Assembly (NCBI GenBank): GCA_964560875.1
Contig: CAZLMW010000136.1
Span: 1 to 20,122, forward strand
DNA length: 20,122 nucleotides
Direction: 5' to 3'
Source of the DNA: CAZLMW01 sp964560875
GTDB taxonomy: Bacteria; Myxococcota_A; UBA9042
The notes under the pieces are model-generated. The model had not been told where the DNA came from, ran no database searches, and saw only the letters and a list, made by a program, of their open reading frames with translations. This document shows positions 6,350 through 14,307 of the stretch, piece by piece. Made by a program: the position numbers and the translations under genes. How positions within the stretch are numbered: position 1 is the stretch's first letter; each line of letters opens with the position of its first letter.

Positions 6350-7834
6350 ATGCCGAATACCAAGCTGAGCCCAAACGGCGGTCGCCGACGTCTCACGATC
6401 ATCGCAGAACCGGTCGCTGCACTGCTTGGCGCCGCTTTCATTGTCGCGGCATTGCTGGTCGCCCCCTCCGCATGGGCGGCCGGGTTTGAGATCCCGGGCA
6501 ACGGCGCGCGCTCGATGTCCCGCGGCAACGCATTTGCCGTCCGCGCCGATGATCTCAGCGCGCTCGCACACAACCCGGCGGGACTGGTCCGCAACAAGGG
6601 GCTGCAGATCTACCTCAACCACCAGACCGTCCGGCAAGAGATGTCGTTCACGCGCGCCGAAAGCGTCGTAGCGCGGTCCGACAAGTACCCGAGCGACCCG
6701 TTCCGCACCGTCGAGAACAGCGACAACATCTTCGCGCTCGGCGGCATGTTCGTCGCCGCGCACGATCTCGGCATCGAAGGCGCGCGGTTCGCGTTGGGAA
6801 TCTACGGGCCAAGCGCGTCGGGCAAGCAGACATGGCCGGTCGATGGCGGTCAGCGCTACATGATGACCGGGATCGAGATGCTGCTCGTCTACTACAGCGC
6901 CGCGGTCGCGTATGGCGGCAAGGACTGGGGTGTCGGAGCCACGTTCCAGTACGCGCAGATGCCCCTGACCCGCATGACGATGGTGGTCGACGGCTCACCT
7001 GGTGGTGACTTGAACCCCTACTACGGCGCAAATGACGTCGAGGCGGTGATCGAGCTGAAGGATAACTTCGCGTACTCGGCGATCCTCGGCGCGTGGTATC
7101 GCATCTCGGACAACCTGGAAGTGGCGCTCAGCGGCCGCGTGCTGCCGGTTCGGATCGATGCGACCGGCGACACGTTCCTCAGGAACATCCCCGGCCAAAC
7201 CCAATTCCCCGACTCCAAGCTGCAGATCGAAAACAGCGCCGCACGGATGTCGCTTGTGATTCCGCCGACGGCCACGCTGGGCTTCCGCTACGTGCACCAG
7301 GCGGCGGGCAAGGAGCTGTTCGATGTCGAATTCGACCTGGTCTACGAGGCCTGGTCGATGATGGAGCAGTACAAGGTCGAGCTCGACGGGACGATCAAGC
7401 TGTTCGCCGCGCAGGAGGCGCCCGACGTGGTCATCGCAAAGAAGTGGCGCGACACGCTCAGCGCGCGGCTTGGTGCAACGTTCAAGGCGACCGATATGCT
7501 CGATATCTCGGCCGGCGGCTACTACGAGCAAGGCGCCGTGCCCGTCGCGTACACCCACGTCGATTTCCCCAGCTTCGACCGTATCGGCCTCGGCCTGGGC
7601 GCGACCGTCAACGCCGGTTCGCTGCAGGTAACGCTGGCCTACAACCACGTCATGCAGGATGACCGCGTCGTCGACGAGAAGCTCGCCAAGGTCTTCCAGG
7701 TGCGCCCGCTCAGCGAAGCACCCGCCGAATGCGGCGCAACGGGCGACCAGCAGTGCAACACGGTCCCTGCCAACGCCGGAACGCTGAAGACGGCGATCCA
7801 GATGGCGTCGATCTCGGTGGGCGGTTCGTTCTAA
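6350..7834 (+). CDS. OmpP1/FadL/TodX-family outer-membrane transporter
   Basis: A 494-aa outer-membrane channel of the FadL family, which takes up long-chain fatty acids or other hydrophobic compounds through a 14-strand barrel. The signal peptide ends near SAWA (40-43). The mature N-terminus, AGFEIPGNGARSMSRGNAFA, matches the FadL hatch start. The family phrase DDLSALAHNPAGL follows (68-79), with the NPAG motif at 75-78. The protein ends in Phe494, as usual for barrel insertion. ATG at 6350 is chosen because GGGGGACG precedes it and gives a normal signal peptide; the frame is open further upstream into the preceding gene. It is the last gene of the plus-strand run, ending at a terminator shared with the convergent HU gene. 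The substrate cannot be told from sequence. Confidence 0.92.
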   Translation: MPNTKLSPNGGRRRLTIIAEPVAALLGAAFIVAALLVAPSAWAAGFEIPGNGARSMSRGNAFAVRADDLSALAHNPAGLVRNKGLQIYLNHQTVRQEMSFTRAESVVARSDKYPSDPFRTVENSDNIFALGGMFVAAHDLGIEGARFALGIYGPSASGKQTWPVDGGQRYMMTGIEMLLVYYSAAVAYGGKDWGVGATFQYAQMPLTRMTMVVDGSPGGDLNPYYGANDVEAVIELKDNFAYSAILGAWYRISDNLEVALSGRVLPVRIDATGDTFLRNIPGQTQFPDSKLQIENSAARMSLVIPPTATLGFRYVHQAAGKELFDVEFDLVYEAWSMMEQYKVELDGTIKLFAAQEAPDVVIAKKWRDTLSARLGATFKATDMLDISAGGYYEQGAVPVAYTHVDFPSFDRIGLGLGATVNAGSLQVTLAYNHVMQDDRVVDEKLAKVFQVRPLSEAPAECGATGDQQCNTVPANAGTLKTAIQMASISVGGSF

Positions 7835-7864
7835 AGCGCCTGAGTTCGCGCCGTTTGACAGCCC

Positions 7865-7901
7865 TAAAAACAAACGCGCCCCGGCCGAAACCGAGGCGCG
7901 T
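7865..7901 (-). terminator. Intrinsic terminator of the HU gene
   Basis: On the minus strand an 11-bp stem with one mismatch (7901-7891 paired with 7884-7874), with loop at 7885-7890, is followed by TTTGTTTTT. It begins about 18 nt after the HU stop codon. On the plus strand there is no T-run after the stem, so it is a weaker terminator for the FadL gene. Confidence 0.85.
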
Positions 7902-7918
7902 CCGTTGATCGTGCGATC

Positions 7919-8212
7919 TTACTCGTAGACGCGGTCCTTGAGGCCCTTGCCCGCCTTGAAGGTCGGGACGGTGCGAGCTGCGATCTGGATCGGCTCACGG
8001 GTCTTGGGGTTGAGGCCGGTGCGGGCCTTCGCGTGACGGGTGGCGAACGTGCCGAAGCCGGGCAGGCTAACCTTGCGGCCAGCGTCGAGCTCGATGGCGA
8101 TGATGCCGTTGCCGGCCTTGGTGTCGAAGATCGTGTTGATGACTTCGAGGGCCTTGGCCTGGCTGAGGTCGCACGTGTTGGCGAGCTTGGCTGCCATTTC
8201 TTTCTTGGTCAT
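7919..8212 (-). CDS. hup: HU-family nucleoid DNA-binding protein
   Basis: HU dimers bend DNA and shape the nucleoid. The 97-aa product starts MTKKEMAAKLAN and has the DNA-binding arm signature GFGTFATRHAKARTGLNPKTREPI (about 52-75), including the NP that intercalates between bases. The C-terminal helix is TFKAGKGLKDRVYE. The protein is about seven residues longer than the usual 90-aa HU because of an enlarged segment, TKAGNGIIAIELDAGR, before the beta-arm. The ATG at 8212 is chosen because AGGAG lies 8 nt upstream and family homology starts there; the frame is open upstream. It is a single-gene unit with its own terminator. HU versus IHF subunit cannot be fully decided, but HU fits better. 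Confidence 0.95.
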   Translation of the reverse strand: MTKKEMAAKLANTCDLSQAKALEVINTIFDTKAGNGIIAIELDAGRKVSLPGFGTFATRHAKARTGLNPKTREPIQIAARTVPTFKAGKGLKDRVYE

Positions 8213-8321
8213 AGGAATACTCCTGTCCCGATTCGGGTCTGGGATTGGTGGCGTTGCCGCTGGTGGGGCGTTCGATAGGGGAACTCGCGCCAGCAACGCG
8301 GTGGGATTGCGCGCGATGCGG

Positions 8322-8350
8322 AATGTGCCCATGCCGGCGTGGGCCGTCAA
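8322..8350 (-). promoter_or_regulatory. Candidate HU promoter
   Basis: On the minus strand, TTGACG (8350-8345) is followed after 17 nt by CACATT (8327-8322), about 110 nt upstream of the HU start. The -35 is good and the -10 poor. The rest of the 204-bp gap before the next gene shows nothing else I can support. Confidence 0.25.
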
Positions 8351-8416
8351 TGCACCTTGGCCGGATATTCGCGGGCTGACCGTAGTTTTCGTCGGTTTTA
8401 TCGAAGTGCTTGTGCG

Positions 8417-9895
8417 CTACGGACCGCCGAAGTTGAATCCGCAGACGCCGCTTGGGCCGCACTTGCCCTTCTTCTTGCCGTCGGGCGTGGGCGGGCAATC
8501 CGCGTCGACCTTGCATACGGCGACGCACTGTTTGCCCTCACCAGGGATGTCTCGGCATCCGCACGTCTTTGTATTATCGATGCATTTGCCTTTTCCCTGG
8601 CAATCCTTGTCGGCGCTGCACTTGACCGCGGGCTTGCCGCCGCCAGACGAGCTGGAGCTGGACGAACCCGAACCGCCGGACGAACCCGATCCGCCGGACG
8701 AACCGGAGCCGCTGGACGATCCGCCCCCGCCGGGCACGCAGTAGCCATCCGTAACGCAGTAGCCGGGCATACCCTTGGCGTCCTTGGGACAGTCCGCCGA
8801 CACCTTGCACCCGGGCATGCACAGCGGGCCGCCGGCCACGAACGCGCAGACACACGACTTGGCGCCGGGGCATTTGCCGTTGCACTGCGGGTTGGACGAA
8901 CACTTGGTGCCGCCGCCCGACGACGAAGATCCACCCGACGAACCGGACGAGCCGCTGCCCGACGAGGTGCTTGAGCCCGAAGAACCGGAGCCACCCGACG
9001 AACTCGAGCTACCCGAGCTGGTCGACGAACCACCGGACGACGATCCGCCCGATGCCTGGCAGAAACCTTGCGGGCTGCACGTCTGCCAATTGCCAGCAGC
9101 GTCCTTGGGGCAGTCGGCGTCGAGCTTGCAGGTCGCGATGCACACGGGGCCGGCCGGGTCGTTGCCGCAGATGCAGCTCTTTGCGCCGGTTCCACATTTG
9201 CCCACGCAGTCTTTGTCGTTGGCGCACTTGGGACCGCCGCCGGAGCTGCCGGAAGAGCCGCCCGACGTCGAAGACCCGCTGGAACCTGACGTGGACGAGC
9301 CGCTCGATCCGGACGTCGAAGAGCCGCCGGAGCTCGATGTTGATGAGCCGGACGTGGATGAGCCCCCTGAACCGGAGGTAGACGAGCCGGAGCTCGACGT
9401 GGACGAGCCTGATGTTGATGATCCGGACGTCGAGGAGCCGCTTGACCCGGATGTGGATGAGCCGCTCGCGCCGGACGTCGACGATCCAGACGAGGTGGAT
9501 GAGCCGCCAGAGCCTGAGGAAGTGGACGAGCCAGACGACGTCGACGACCCCGATGAGGTGGACGAGCCGCTTGAACCGGACCCTGACGAGGTCGATGAGC
9601 CGCTCGACGACGCGCCGCCTGTCGAGGATCCGCCCGTCGATGAACCGCTCGACGAAGCCGTGTCCGACGCGCCGCTTGAACCGGCGGTGCCCGCGTCCGA
9701 AGTTCCGCTGGAGGACCCGGCATCCGCCGAACCGCTGCTCGACCCGGTGTCGGTCTCGCTATCGTCGTCTGTTGGCTTGGCCGTTGCGCATCCGACGGTC
9801 CAGGCGCCTATCAAGAGCGTCGCCAAGATCGCCGTTGTGCGGCGCCAATCCACCGCGCCGGAGCGCCCCTTTCGCGTTGTCCATCGTTGCCGCAT
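8417..9895 (-). CDS. Lipoprotein with three ten-cysteine modules on Ser/Gly/Thr linkers
   Basis: A 492-aa predicted lipoprotein. The signal peptide has core AILATLLIGAW and lipobox TVGC (Cys36). A long Ser/Gly/Thr low-complexity tether spans about 51-221. Then come three modules at Cys224-Cys279, Cys332-Cys386 and Cys426-Cys485, joined by Ser/Gly linkers of about 48 and 30 residues. Each module has exactly ten cysteines in nearly the same spacing: C-x5-C-x(3-5)-C-x(5-6)-C-x-C-x(8-9)-C-x3-C-x5-C-x(10-11)-C-x5-C. Five disulfides per module are likely. The start at 9895 is chosen over ATG 9907 because GGAGG lies 5 nt before it. The linker suggests display away from the membrane surface. The modules look like secreted disulfide-rich repeats of unknown binding function; no catalytic motif is seen. 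Confidence 0.85.
   Translation of the reverse strand: MRQRWTTRKGRSGAVDWRRTTAILATLLIGAWTVGCATAKPTDDDSETDTGSSSGSADAGSSSGTSDAGTAGSSGASDTASSSGSSTGGSSTGGASSSGSSTSSGSGSSGSSTSSGSSTSSGSSTSSGSGGSSTSSGSSTSGASGSSTSGSSGSSTSGSSTSGSSTSSSGSSTSGSGGSSTSGSSTSSSGGSSTSGSSGSSTSGSSGSSTSGGSSGSSGGGPKCANDKDCVGKCGTGAKSCICGNDPAGPVCIATCKLDADCPKDAAGNWQTCSPQGFCQASGGSSSGGSSTSSGSSSSSGGSGSSGSSTSSGSGSSGSSGGSSSSGGGTKCSSNPQCNGKCPGAKSCVCAFVAGGPLCMPGCKVSADCPKDAKGMPGYCVTDGYCVPGGGGSSSGSGSSGGSGSSGGSGSSSSSSSGGGKPAVKCSADKDCQGKGKCIDNTKTCGCRDIPGEGKQCVAVCKVDADCPPTPDGKKKGKCGPSGVCGFNFGGP
9233..9745 (-). repeat. Low-complexity Ser/Gly/Thr-coding repeat
   Basis: This stretch encodes the longest tether of the three-module lipoprotein as irregular units such as SSTSG and SSGSSTSG. 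On the plus strand it reads as imperfect runs of GACGAGCCG and GACGTCGA-like words. That creates a long Asp/Glu/Pro antisense frame which I do not call a gene. Copy number is likely to vary between strains. Confidence 0.75.
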
Positions 9896-10017
9896 CGCGT
9901 CCTCCATCGCCGAGGTGGCGTAGCTTCGCCTTTGCTTGGTTCTTTTAGCAGATCCGCGGCCTTGTCGGCAGTTCCTTTGCGCCCGAGTAGACCCGCCTGC
10001 ACATCAATTCATGGGCA
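9896..10017. other. Intergenic gap between two minus-strand genes
   Basis: Apart from the Shine-Dalgarno above, the gap holds only a short inverted repeat GGCGAAGCTACGCC (9915-9928). I see no T-run terminator and no clear promoter hexamers. It is not certain whether the three-module lipoprotein is transcribed with the operon upstream. Confidence 0.4.
9901..9905 (-). promoter_or_regulatory. Shine-Dalgarno that decides the lipoprotein start
   Basis: GGAGG on the minus strand lies 5 nt before the ATG at 9895. The upstream in-frame ATG at 9907 overlaps this site and has no Shine-Dalgarno of its own. Confidence 0.7.
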
Positions 10018-12240
10018 TCACGGGCAGCGGGCGGCGATGAAACGCCACGGCAGTTCGCGCTCGCCATAGTCCAGGAACTCGCCGCGCAGACCCTTCGGAC
10101 GCAGCTCAAACGGCGCGGTCTTGACAGACCCATAAGCACCCGAGGCGTCGCGATCGGCGTAGGGCTCAAGGCGCTTGCATGGGCGGGCAAGGCCGTCTTC
10201 GGATGCGTCGATCGCGCAGGCCGGATCGAAGAACAGATACACCGGCCCGGGGAGCGGCAACCCGGCCGCGCATGCTGCGACAAACGACTCAACGTGGAGG
10301 CGGTGCACGGTGGGCCCGTCACGGCCGAGCTTGCCTTCGGGCACGTGCAAGACGGCCCCTCGCTCGGAGGTGCGGCCGGCGTCGACGATCCAAATCTCAC
10401 CGCGCAGATCGCTGAGTTGACGGCGCAGGAAGTGGTAAGCCCGTGTCTGCGCGTCGATTCCCTGCTGGTCACCGGCTGCCAGGTCGGCGTCCGATGCGGT
10501 CCATACGGCGACGATCGCGCTGATGACGACAAATGCCCGGATGGCAAAAGCCTGGACTGTCGAGCGTCCGAAGGCCAAACGGGGCGCGAATGCGGTGCAG
10601 ACGATGATCGGTGGCGCGAGCGTGGATTGGTACCGCAGTCCGTCGGTGAGACAGGCGCACACCAACAAACCGGCGCCCGCGATCGCGGCGAAACCCACAC
10701 CGGCCCCAATCGCCGCGGCTCGTCGGTGCCATGGCTGACGTTCGTCTTCGACCACACCGACAGCGGCGACCCCGGCGATGGCCAGCCCAAGCACGGCGGA
10801 CGGCGACGTCTCCATCAACCACAACGAAAAATAGAAGGGGTTGCCGGGGATCGGTAGCAGCGAACCGGCCGCCTCAAGACGGGCGCCGACCTCATTGGAC
10901 GAGGACGCGATGCGCCCAACCAACGCGATGGTGGGCAGGGCAACCAGGGCGATCAGCCAAGCCAAAGTGATGCGCCGCTCGTTGCCGTCGAAAACGCGTT
11001 GAAGGACCGCTCCCGGACCGCGTGGCTGGCCGTCGCTACCCGCCAGGACCGTCGGCAGCGAGACACCAAAGCACAGCAGGGCGGCGCCACCGGCGAGGAT
11101 CGGACCCACCACATGGCCGTTGGCGAGCAACCAGAGAGCCGTGACAAGGCCGACCGTTGCCGACCACGTGGCGACCTGGGTGGCAAGCAAGAGAGTGGCC
11201 GCGCCCAGGAAGACGGCGTAGGCGACCGTGCTCTCGGAATGGCCGATGTGCGTCGTGATGGGCAGCCATGAAACCGCCGCACCGATCAGCAACGCCAGCC
11301 ACCAAGAACCGCCCCCCGCGAGCGCGGCGACGACGGCGAGCGCGACAGCTGCGGAAATCGCCCACGCGGACGCCTCGCCGAGCCCGTCGTGGTGGGCTCC
11401 AAACGCGGACGTGGCGAGCCTTTGTGCGACGAGCCAGGTCGCCCCATACCCGACGACGTGCCGTTGCACCGCGGCGCCGGATCCATCGCTGCCCAGGCCC
11501 GCGGCGATGTCTTCGTACGCGTGGTTGTTGGCGTGCAGCGGCCAAACATCCAGCGATGCCCGCCCGGTCAGCGCGCTGCCGAAGATGAACGCGACCGCCA
11601 GGCCTCCCATCAGCAGCTTCCCTCGTCCCGGCCCGAGCACCATGCGCCGCGCGAACCGTCCGGCCGCGACCAGCAGCGCCAACCCGAGCACGAGCCACCC
11701 GATCGCACCGAACCGCGCCATCCACGACTGCCACAATGAGAAGCTGCCGTCTTCGAGCTCGATCGGGACCTTGTCGCGCGGATCGACGGGCTCTTTGGGG
11801 CGGTGGATCTGCTGAGAACCGGTCGCAGTGACGCCATCAGCTGCCGGCGTCGCGTCGTCAAAGAAGCTGCCATCGTCGTTGGACCGGATCGCCTTGGTCA
11901 CGGTTTGGACAGCGGCTTGGAGACGGTCGTCGCCGCGCACGATCTTGACGGCAAACGCCTTGCCGCTGCTCCGTCGGTCGGTGGCTGGGAGCGGGATAAG
12001 GCCGATTTCGGCGGTCTTCTTCGGTTCGGTCGACGTCGCCAGGATCACGACGATGCGCTGTTGCTCGATGCGCACGCCGGCAAGGATCGCGTCGGGCTGG
12101 ACGGGGCCACCATCTTTGAACGGCTGGATCAACGCCATCGTGGCGGCTTCTTTGCCGGGCTTGATGACAGCGGCGGCCGATTCGAGGCTGACGACGGTGA
12201 CCGCGACCGCACATGCCAGGCTCGCGAGACGGACGGTCAC
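10018..12240 (-). CDS. Polytopic inner-membrane protein, possibly GT-C glycosyltransferase-like
   Basis: A 740-aa protein with a signal-like N-terminus (about 5-24) and a soluble domain of about 150 residues. About eleven hydrophobic segments follow between residues 178 and 581, then a soluble C-terminal domain of about 160 residues. After the first pair of membrane segments comes a loop, DVWPLHANNHAYEDIAAG (231-248), rich in Asp, His, Asn and Glu. This is where GT-C glycosyltransferases carry their catalytic acidic loop, so that fold is possible but unproven. HIGHSEST (331-338) is a second polar loop motif. The GTG start overlaps the stop of the upstream lipoprotein gene (GTGA), which means translational coupling. 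The coupling to two lipoprotein genes suggests a joint envelope function. I cannot name the family. Confidence 0.8.
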   Translation of the reverse strand: MTVRLASLACAVAVTVVSLESAAAVIKPGKEAATMALIQPFKDGGPVQPDAILAGVRIEQQRIVVILATSTEPKKTAEIGLIPLPATDRRSSGKAFAVKIVRGDDRLQAAVQTVTKAIRSNDDGSFFDDATPAADGVTATGSQQIHRPKEPVDPRDKVPIELEDGSFSLWQSWMARFGAIGWLVLGLALLVAAGRFARRMVLGPGRGKLLMGGLAVAFIFGSALTGRASLDVWPLHANNHAYEDIAAGLGSDGSGAAVQRHVVGYGATWLVAQRLATSAFGAHHDGLGEASAWAISAAVALAVVAALAGGGSWWLALLIGAAVSWLPITTHIGHSESTVAYAVFLGAATLLLATQVATWSATVGLVTALWLLANGHVVGPILAGGAALLCFGVSLPTVLAGSDGQPRGPGAVLQRVFDGNERRITLAWLIALVALPTIALVGRIASSSNEVGARLEAAGSLLPIPGNPFYFSLWLMETSPSAVLGLAIAGVAAVGVVEDERQPWHRRAAAIGAGVGFAAIAGAGLLVCACLTDGLRYQSTLAPPIIVCTAFAPRLAFGRSTVQAFAIRAFVVISAIVAVWTASDADLAAGDQQGIDAQTRAYHFLRRQLSDLRGEIWIVDAGRTSERGAVLHVPEGKLGRDGPTVHRLHVESFVAACAAGLPLPGPVYLFFDPACAIDASEDGLARPCKRLEPYADRDASGAYGSVKTAPFELRPKGLRGEFLDYGERELPWRFIAARCP

Positions 12241-12788
12241 TTCTTCGCTGCTTTTTCAGCCGCCGCGGCTTTCTTCGCCTCTTCGGCCACTTGCTCGGGC
12301 GTCAGCAGCAAGAGCAGCCCGCTGGGTGCGAAGTACAGGCCGTCCGCGCTGCGTGTCATGAAGCGCCCGCGGAGCGTGATTCGGCTGCCGATCTTCAGGT
12401 CCGCGTGCTCCTTACCGAGCACACCACCGATGAGCAGACGCCGGCCTTGCAGGCTCTTGGCGTCGGTGAGCTGCAAATACGGCGCGGGGTTGCACCGCTT
12501 GGCTCCGTCCGGACAGCGATGAAGAGCGGCGACATAGCCACGCACATTGATCGGATCGCGCGGCAGCTTGGCGCCCCGTTCATGCACGCCGTGAACCGAG
12601 TAGGCGTCGTCGTCGTAGTGAACCGGCGGCATGGTCGGGTCGAGGTCGGGCGTGGGCGGCAATACCGCGGTGCCGCGAGTCGGTGTGCGCTTGGGGTATT
12701 CCGGCGCCTTGGCGTCTTCGCAGGCCGCTGCAGTGAACGCGCAGAGTCCTGCCAGGGCGATGATCGCGGCGAGTCGGGTGCTCTTCAT
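12237..12788 (-). CDS. OB-fold-like lipoprotein
   Basis: A 183-aa predicted lipoprotein with a signal ending FTAAAC (Cys23); the -3 Ala is less usual but acceptable. A Pro/Thr-rich tether and an acidic HYDDDAYS stretch precede a small beta-rich domain (about 75-160). It begins INVRGYVAALHRCPDGAKRCNP and continues with PYLQLTD, RRLLIGG, IGSRITLRGRF and FAPSGLLLLL, an alternation that resembles an OB-fold. The two cysteines in RCPDGAKRC could form a disulfide or bind metal. An Ala/Lys/Glu helix closes the chain. ATG at 12788 has AGGA 5 nt upstream. The gene is 21 nt after the preceding lipoprotein gene and overlaps the next by 4 nt. The OB-fold call is from pattern, not from an alignment. Confidence 0.75.
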   Translation of the reverse strand: MKSTRLAAIIALAGLCAFTAAACEDAKAPEYPKRTPTRGTAVLPPTPDLDPTMPPVHYDDDAYSVHGVHERGAKLPRDPINVRGYVAALHRCPDGAKRCNPAPYLQLTDAKSLQGRRLLIGGVLGKEHADLKIGSRITLRGRFMTRSADGLYFAPSGLLLLLTPEQVAEEAKKAAAAEKAAKK

Positions 12789-12809
12789 GGGTCCTGGTGT
12801 TCCAGTGTG

Positions 12810-14219
12810 CTACTTGTTGAGGTGCGGCACAAAACCGGGCAACGAAACGATGACGAGCGAGTTGGGGATTACGTAGACGTCGCTGTAGCCGATCGCCACA
12901 TCCTTGCCGTCGACGCGTCCGGCGACGGCGATTCGGTTCGGACCGGCCGGGATGCCGACAGCCGCATAACGACCGACATGGTTCGTCGCGGTGCGGCTCT
13001 TGACGGGCACAGTATCGACCTCGCTCTTGTTGAAGTACGCAAGGCCTTCCGCCGGGATTCCGATGCCGATCTTGGTGTTGAACAGCGACCAGCTTCGCCG
13101 TTTGTCCGTTCCGCAATCGCGCACGCGGCCGCCGATGACGCCGTCACCGTCCGAGATGCCGCCGAGCACGCCGATGGTGTCGGGAACAAGCTTCCACTGG
13201 CCCTCGCCGACGATCGTCGGGTTGTAGCGATACGTATCTGTCCCGATGAACGCCTTGGGCTGGTGATCTTCACCCTTGGGGTCGAGCCGGTTGCTGAAGA
13301 GCACGACATTCCAGATGTACGAGTCGCGCCAGCCGTTGGGGTCGTTTTCCTTGGCGGCGCGCGTCCGGACGATGAGCGCAACGTTGGTGGGCAAGCCACT
13401 GATGGCGTAAAGGCCGTGCTGGAACGTGCACTTGGGGAAGCCATCGACCTTGTCGCAGAGCGAGCCGTGCGGGCAGGTGAGGTGTTTGCCCTTCGTGCAC
13501 TCCTGTTGGTCCTTGAGCGGTCGTCTGACGTGCCAGCCCTTCTTGACGCCTCCGTCGTAGCCAACGCTCGTCACCTTCGCGAGCGGTTTGCCGACCTTGG
13601 ATTCGTCGCCGTAACACGCGCGGCTCTCGGCTGGGTCGACGATGGTCGCGCACGGCTTGGGGTTGAAGTCGGACGCCTTGAAGACGGACACTTCGATGTC
13701 GATCGTCGCGCCACCGCCACCGAATCGATCCACCCGGCCCCACATCGTGACGGTTGCGACCGACGGAAGGCCCTTGACCATGTCGGCGACCGTCTCGTCT
13801 TTGCATCCGAGCGAGACCTTTTCGCTTGTGGGCTCGTTGTCGTTTTGCGGGTCGGTCACCGTCGTCGTGTCCGAGGAGTCGAGCTTGGGCACGCAGACGC
13901 CCTTGATGCACATGTGGTTGGTCTTGCACTCGCCGTCGGCTTTGCACGCGTCTTTGAACGTATCGGGGACCTTTTGCGTAGCGCCGGAGCTGCCGCCGCT
14001 CGATGCACCGCTACTGGAACTACCGCCGCTGCTGGCCCCGCCGCTGCTCGAGCCGTCCGCGCCGGCGTCCGACGCAGGACTCGGATCGCGTTTTTCCTCT
14101 TCGATGCAGGCGGACATCAGCAAGAGCGCCGCGATCGACACGAGCGCTGCGCCTCGCTTGGAGAATAAGCGTGGGGAGATGGAGAGGTGACCGTGGGTCG
14201 ATGCAGAATTCGTCATCAT
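12810..14219 (-). CDS. Large lipoprotein with four-cysteine motif and repeated beta domains
   Basis: A 469-aa predicted lipoprotein, first gene of the three-gene operon. The signal peptide ends MSAC (Cys38). A Ser/Gly tether (about 55-80) leads to a four-cysteine motif, Cys92-x5-Cys98-x5-Cys104-x4-Cys109, similar to the last part of the modules in the 8417-9895 lipoprotein. The remaining 350 residues are beta-rich, with phrases such as HGLYAISGLPTNVALIVRTRA and YAAVGIPAGPNRIAVAGRV. These resemble carboxypeptidase-regulatory-like or transthyretin-like folds. The frame is open to 14279, but ATG 14219 (or 14216) is preferred because GGAG lies directly upstream and the signal peptide is then normal. 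The function is unknown; a structural or ligand-binding surface role is likely. Confidence 0.8.
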   Translation of the reverse strand: MMTNSASTHGHLSISPRLFSKRGAALVSIAALLLMSACIEEEKRDPSPASDAGADGSSSGGASSGGSSSSGASSGGSSGATQKVPDTFKDACKADGECKTNHMCIKGVCVPKLDSSDTTTVTDPQNDNEPTSEKVSLGCKDETVADMVKGLPSVATVTMWGRVDRFGGGGATIDIEVSVFKASDFNPKPCATIVDPAESRACYGDESKVGKPLAKVTSVGYDGGVKKGWHVRRPLKDQQECTKGKHLTCPHGSLCDKVDGFPKCTFQHGLYAISGLPTNVALIVRTRAAKENDPNGWRDSYIWNVVLFSNRLDPKGEDHQPKAFIGTDTYRYNPTIVGEGQWKLVPDTIGVLGGISDGDGVIGGRVRDCGTDKRRSWSLFNTKIGIGIPAEGLAYFNKSEVDTVPVKSRTATNHVGRYAAVGIPAGPNRIAVAGRVDGKDVAIGYSDVYVIPNSLVIVSLPGFVPHLNK

Positions 14220-14307
14220 CGTCTCCGCGACGGGGAGTTCGCCGTCGTTTCTTCGTTCTTTGCGCGGCGCATCATGCACGAAACCGCCGCATTTCGCTGC
14301 TTTCGTG

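Noticed and set aside
9233..9745. CRISPR-like or satellite array
   Set aside because: The units are irregular, follow codon phase and have no unique spacers; it is a coding low-complexity linker.
8775..9923. 382-aa Asp/Glu/Pro repeat protein on the plus strand
   Set aside because: It is the mirror of the Ser/Gly/Thr linker codons of the minus-strand lipoprotein, which has a signal peptide, lipobox and regular cysteine modules.
12213..14168. 651-aa open frame on the plus strand
   Set aside because: It runs antisense across two lipoprotein genes with good signal peptides and Shine-Dalgarno sites. Its product is low-complexity Arg/Ala/Val without motifs.
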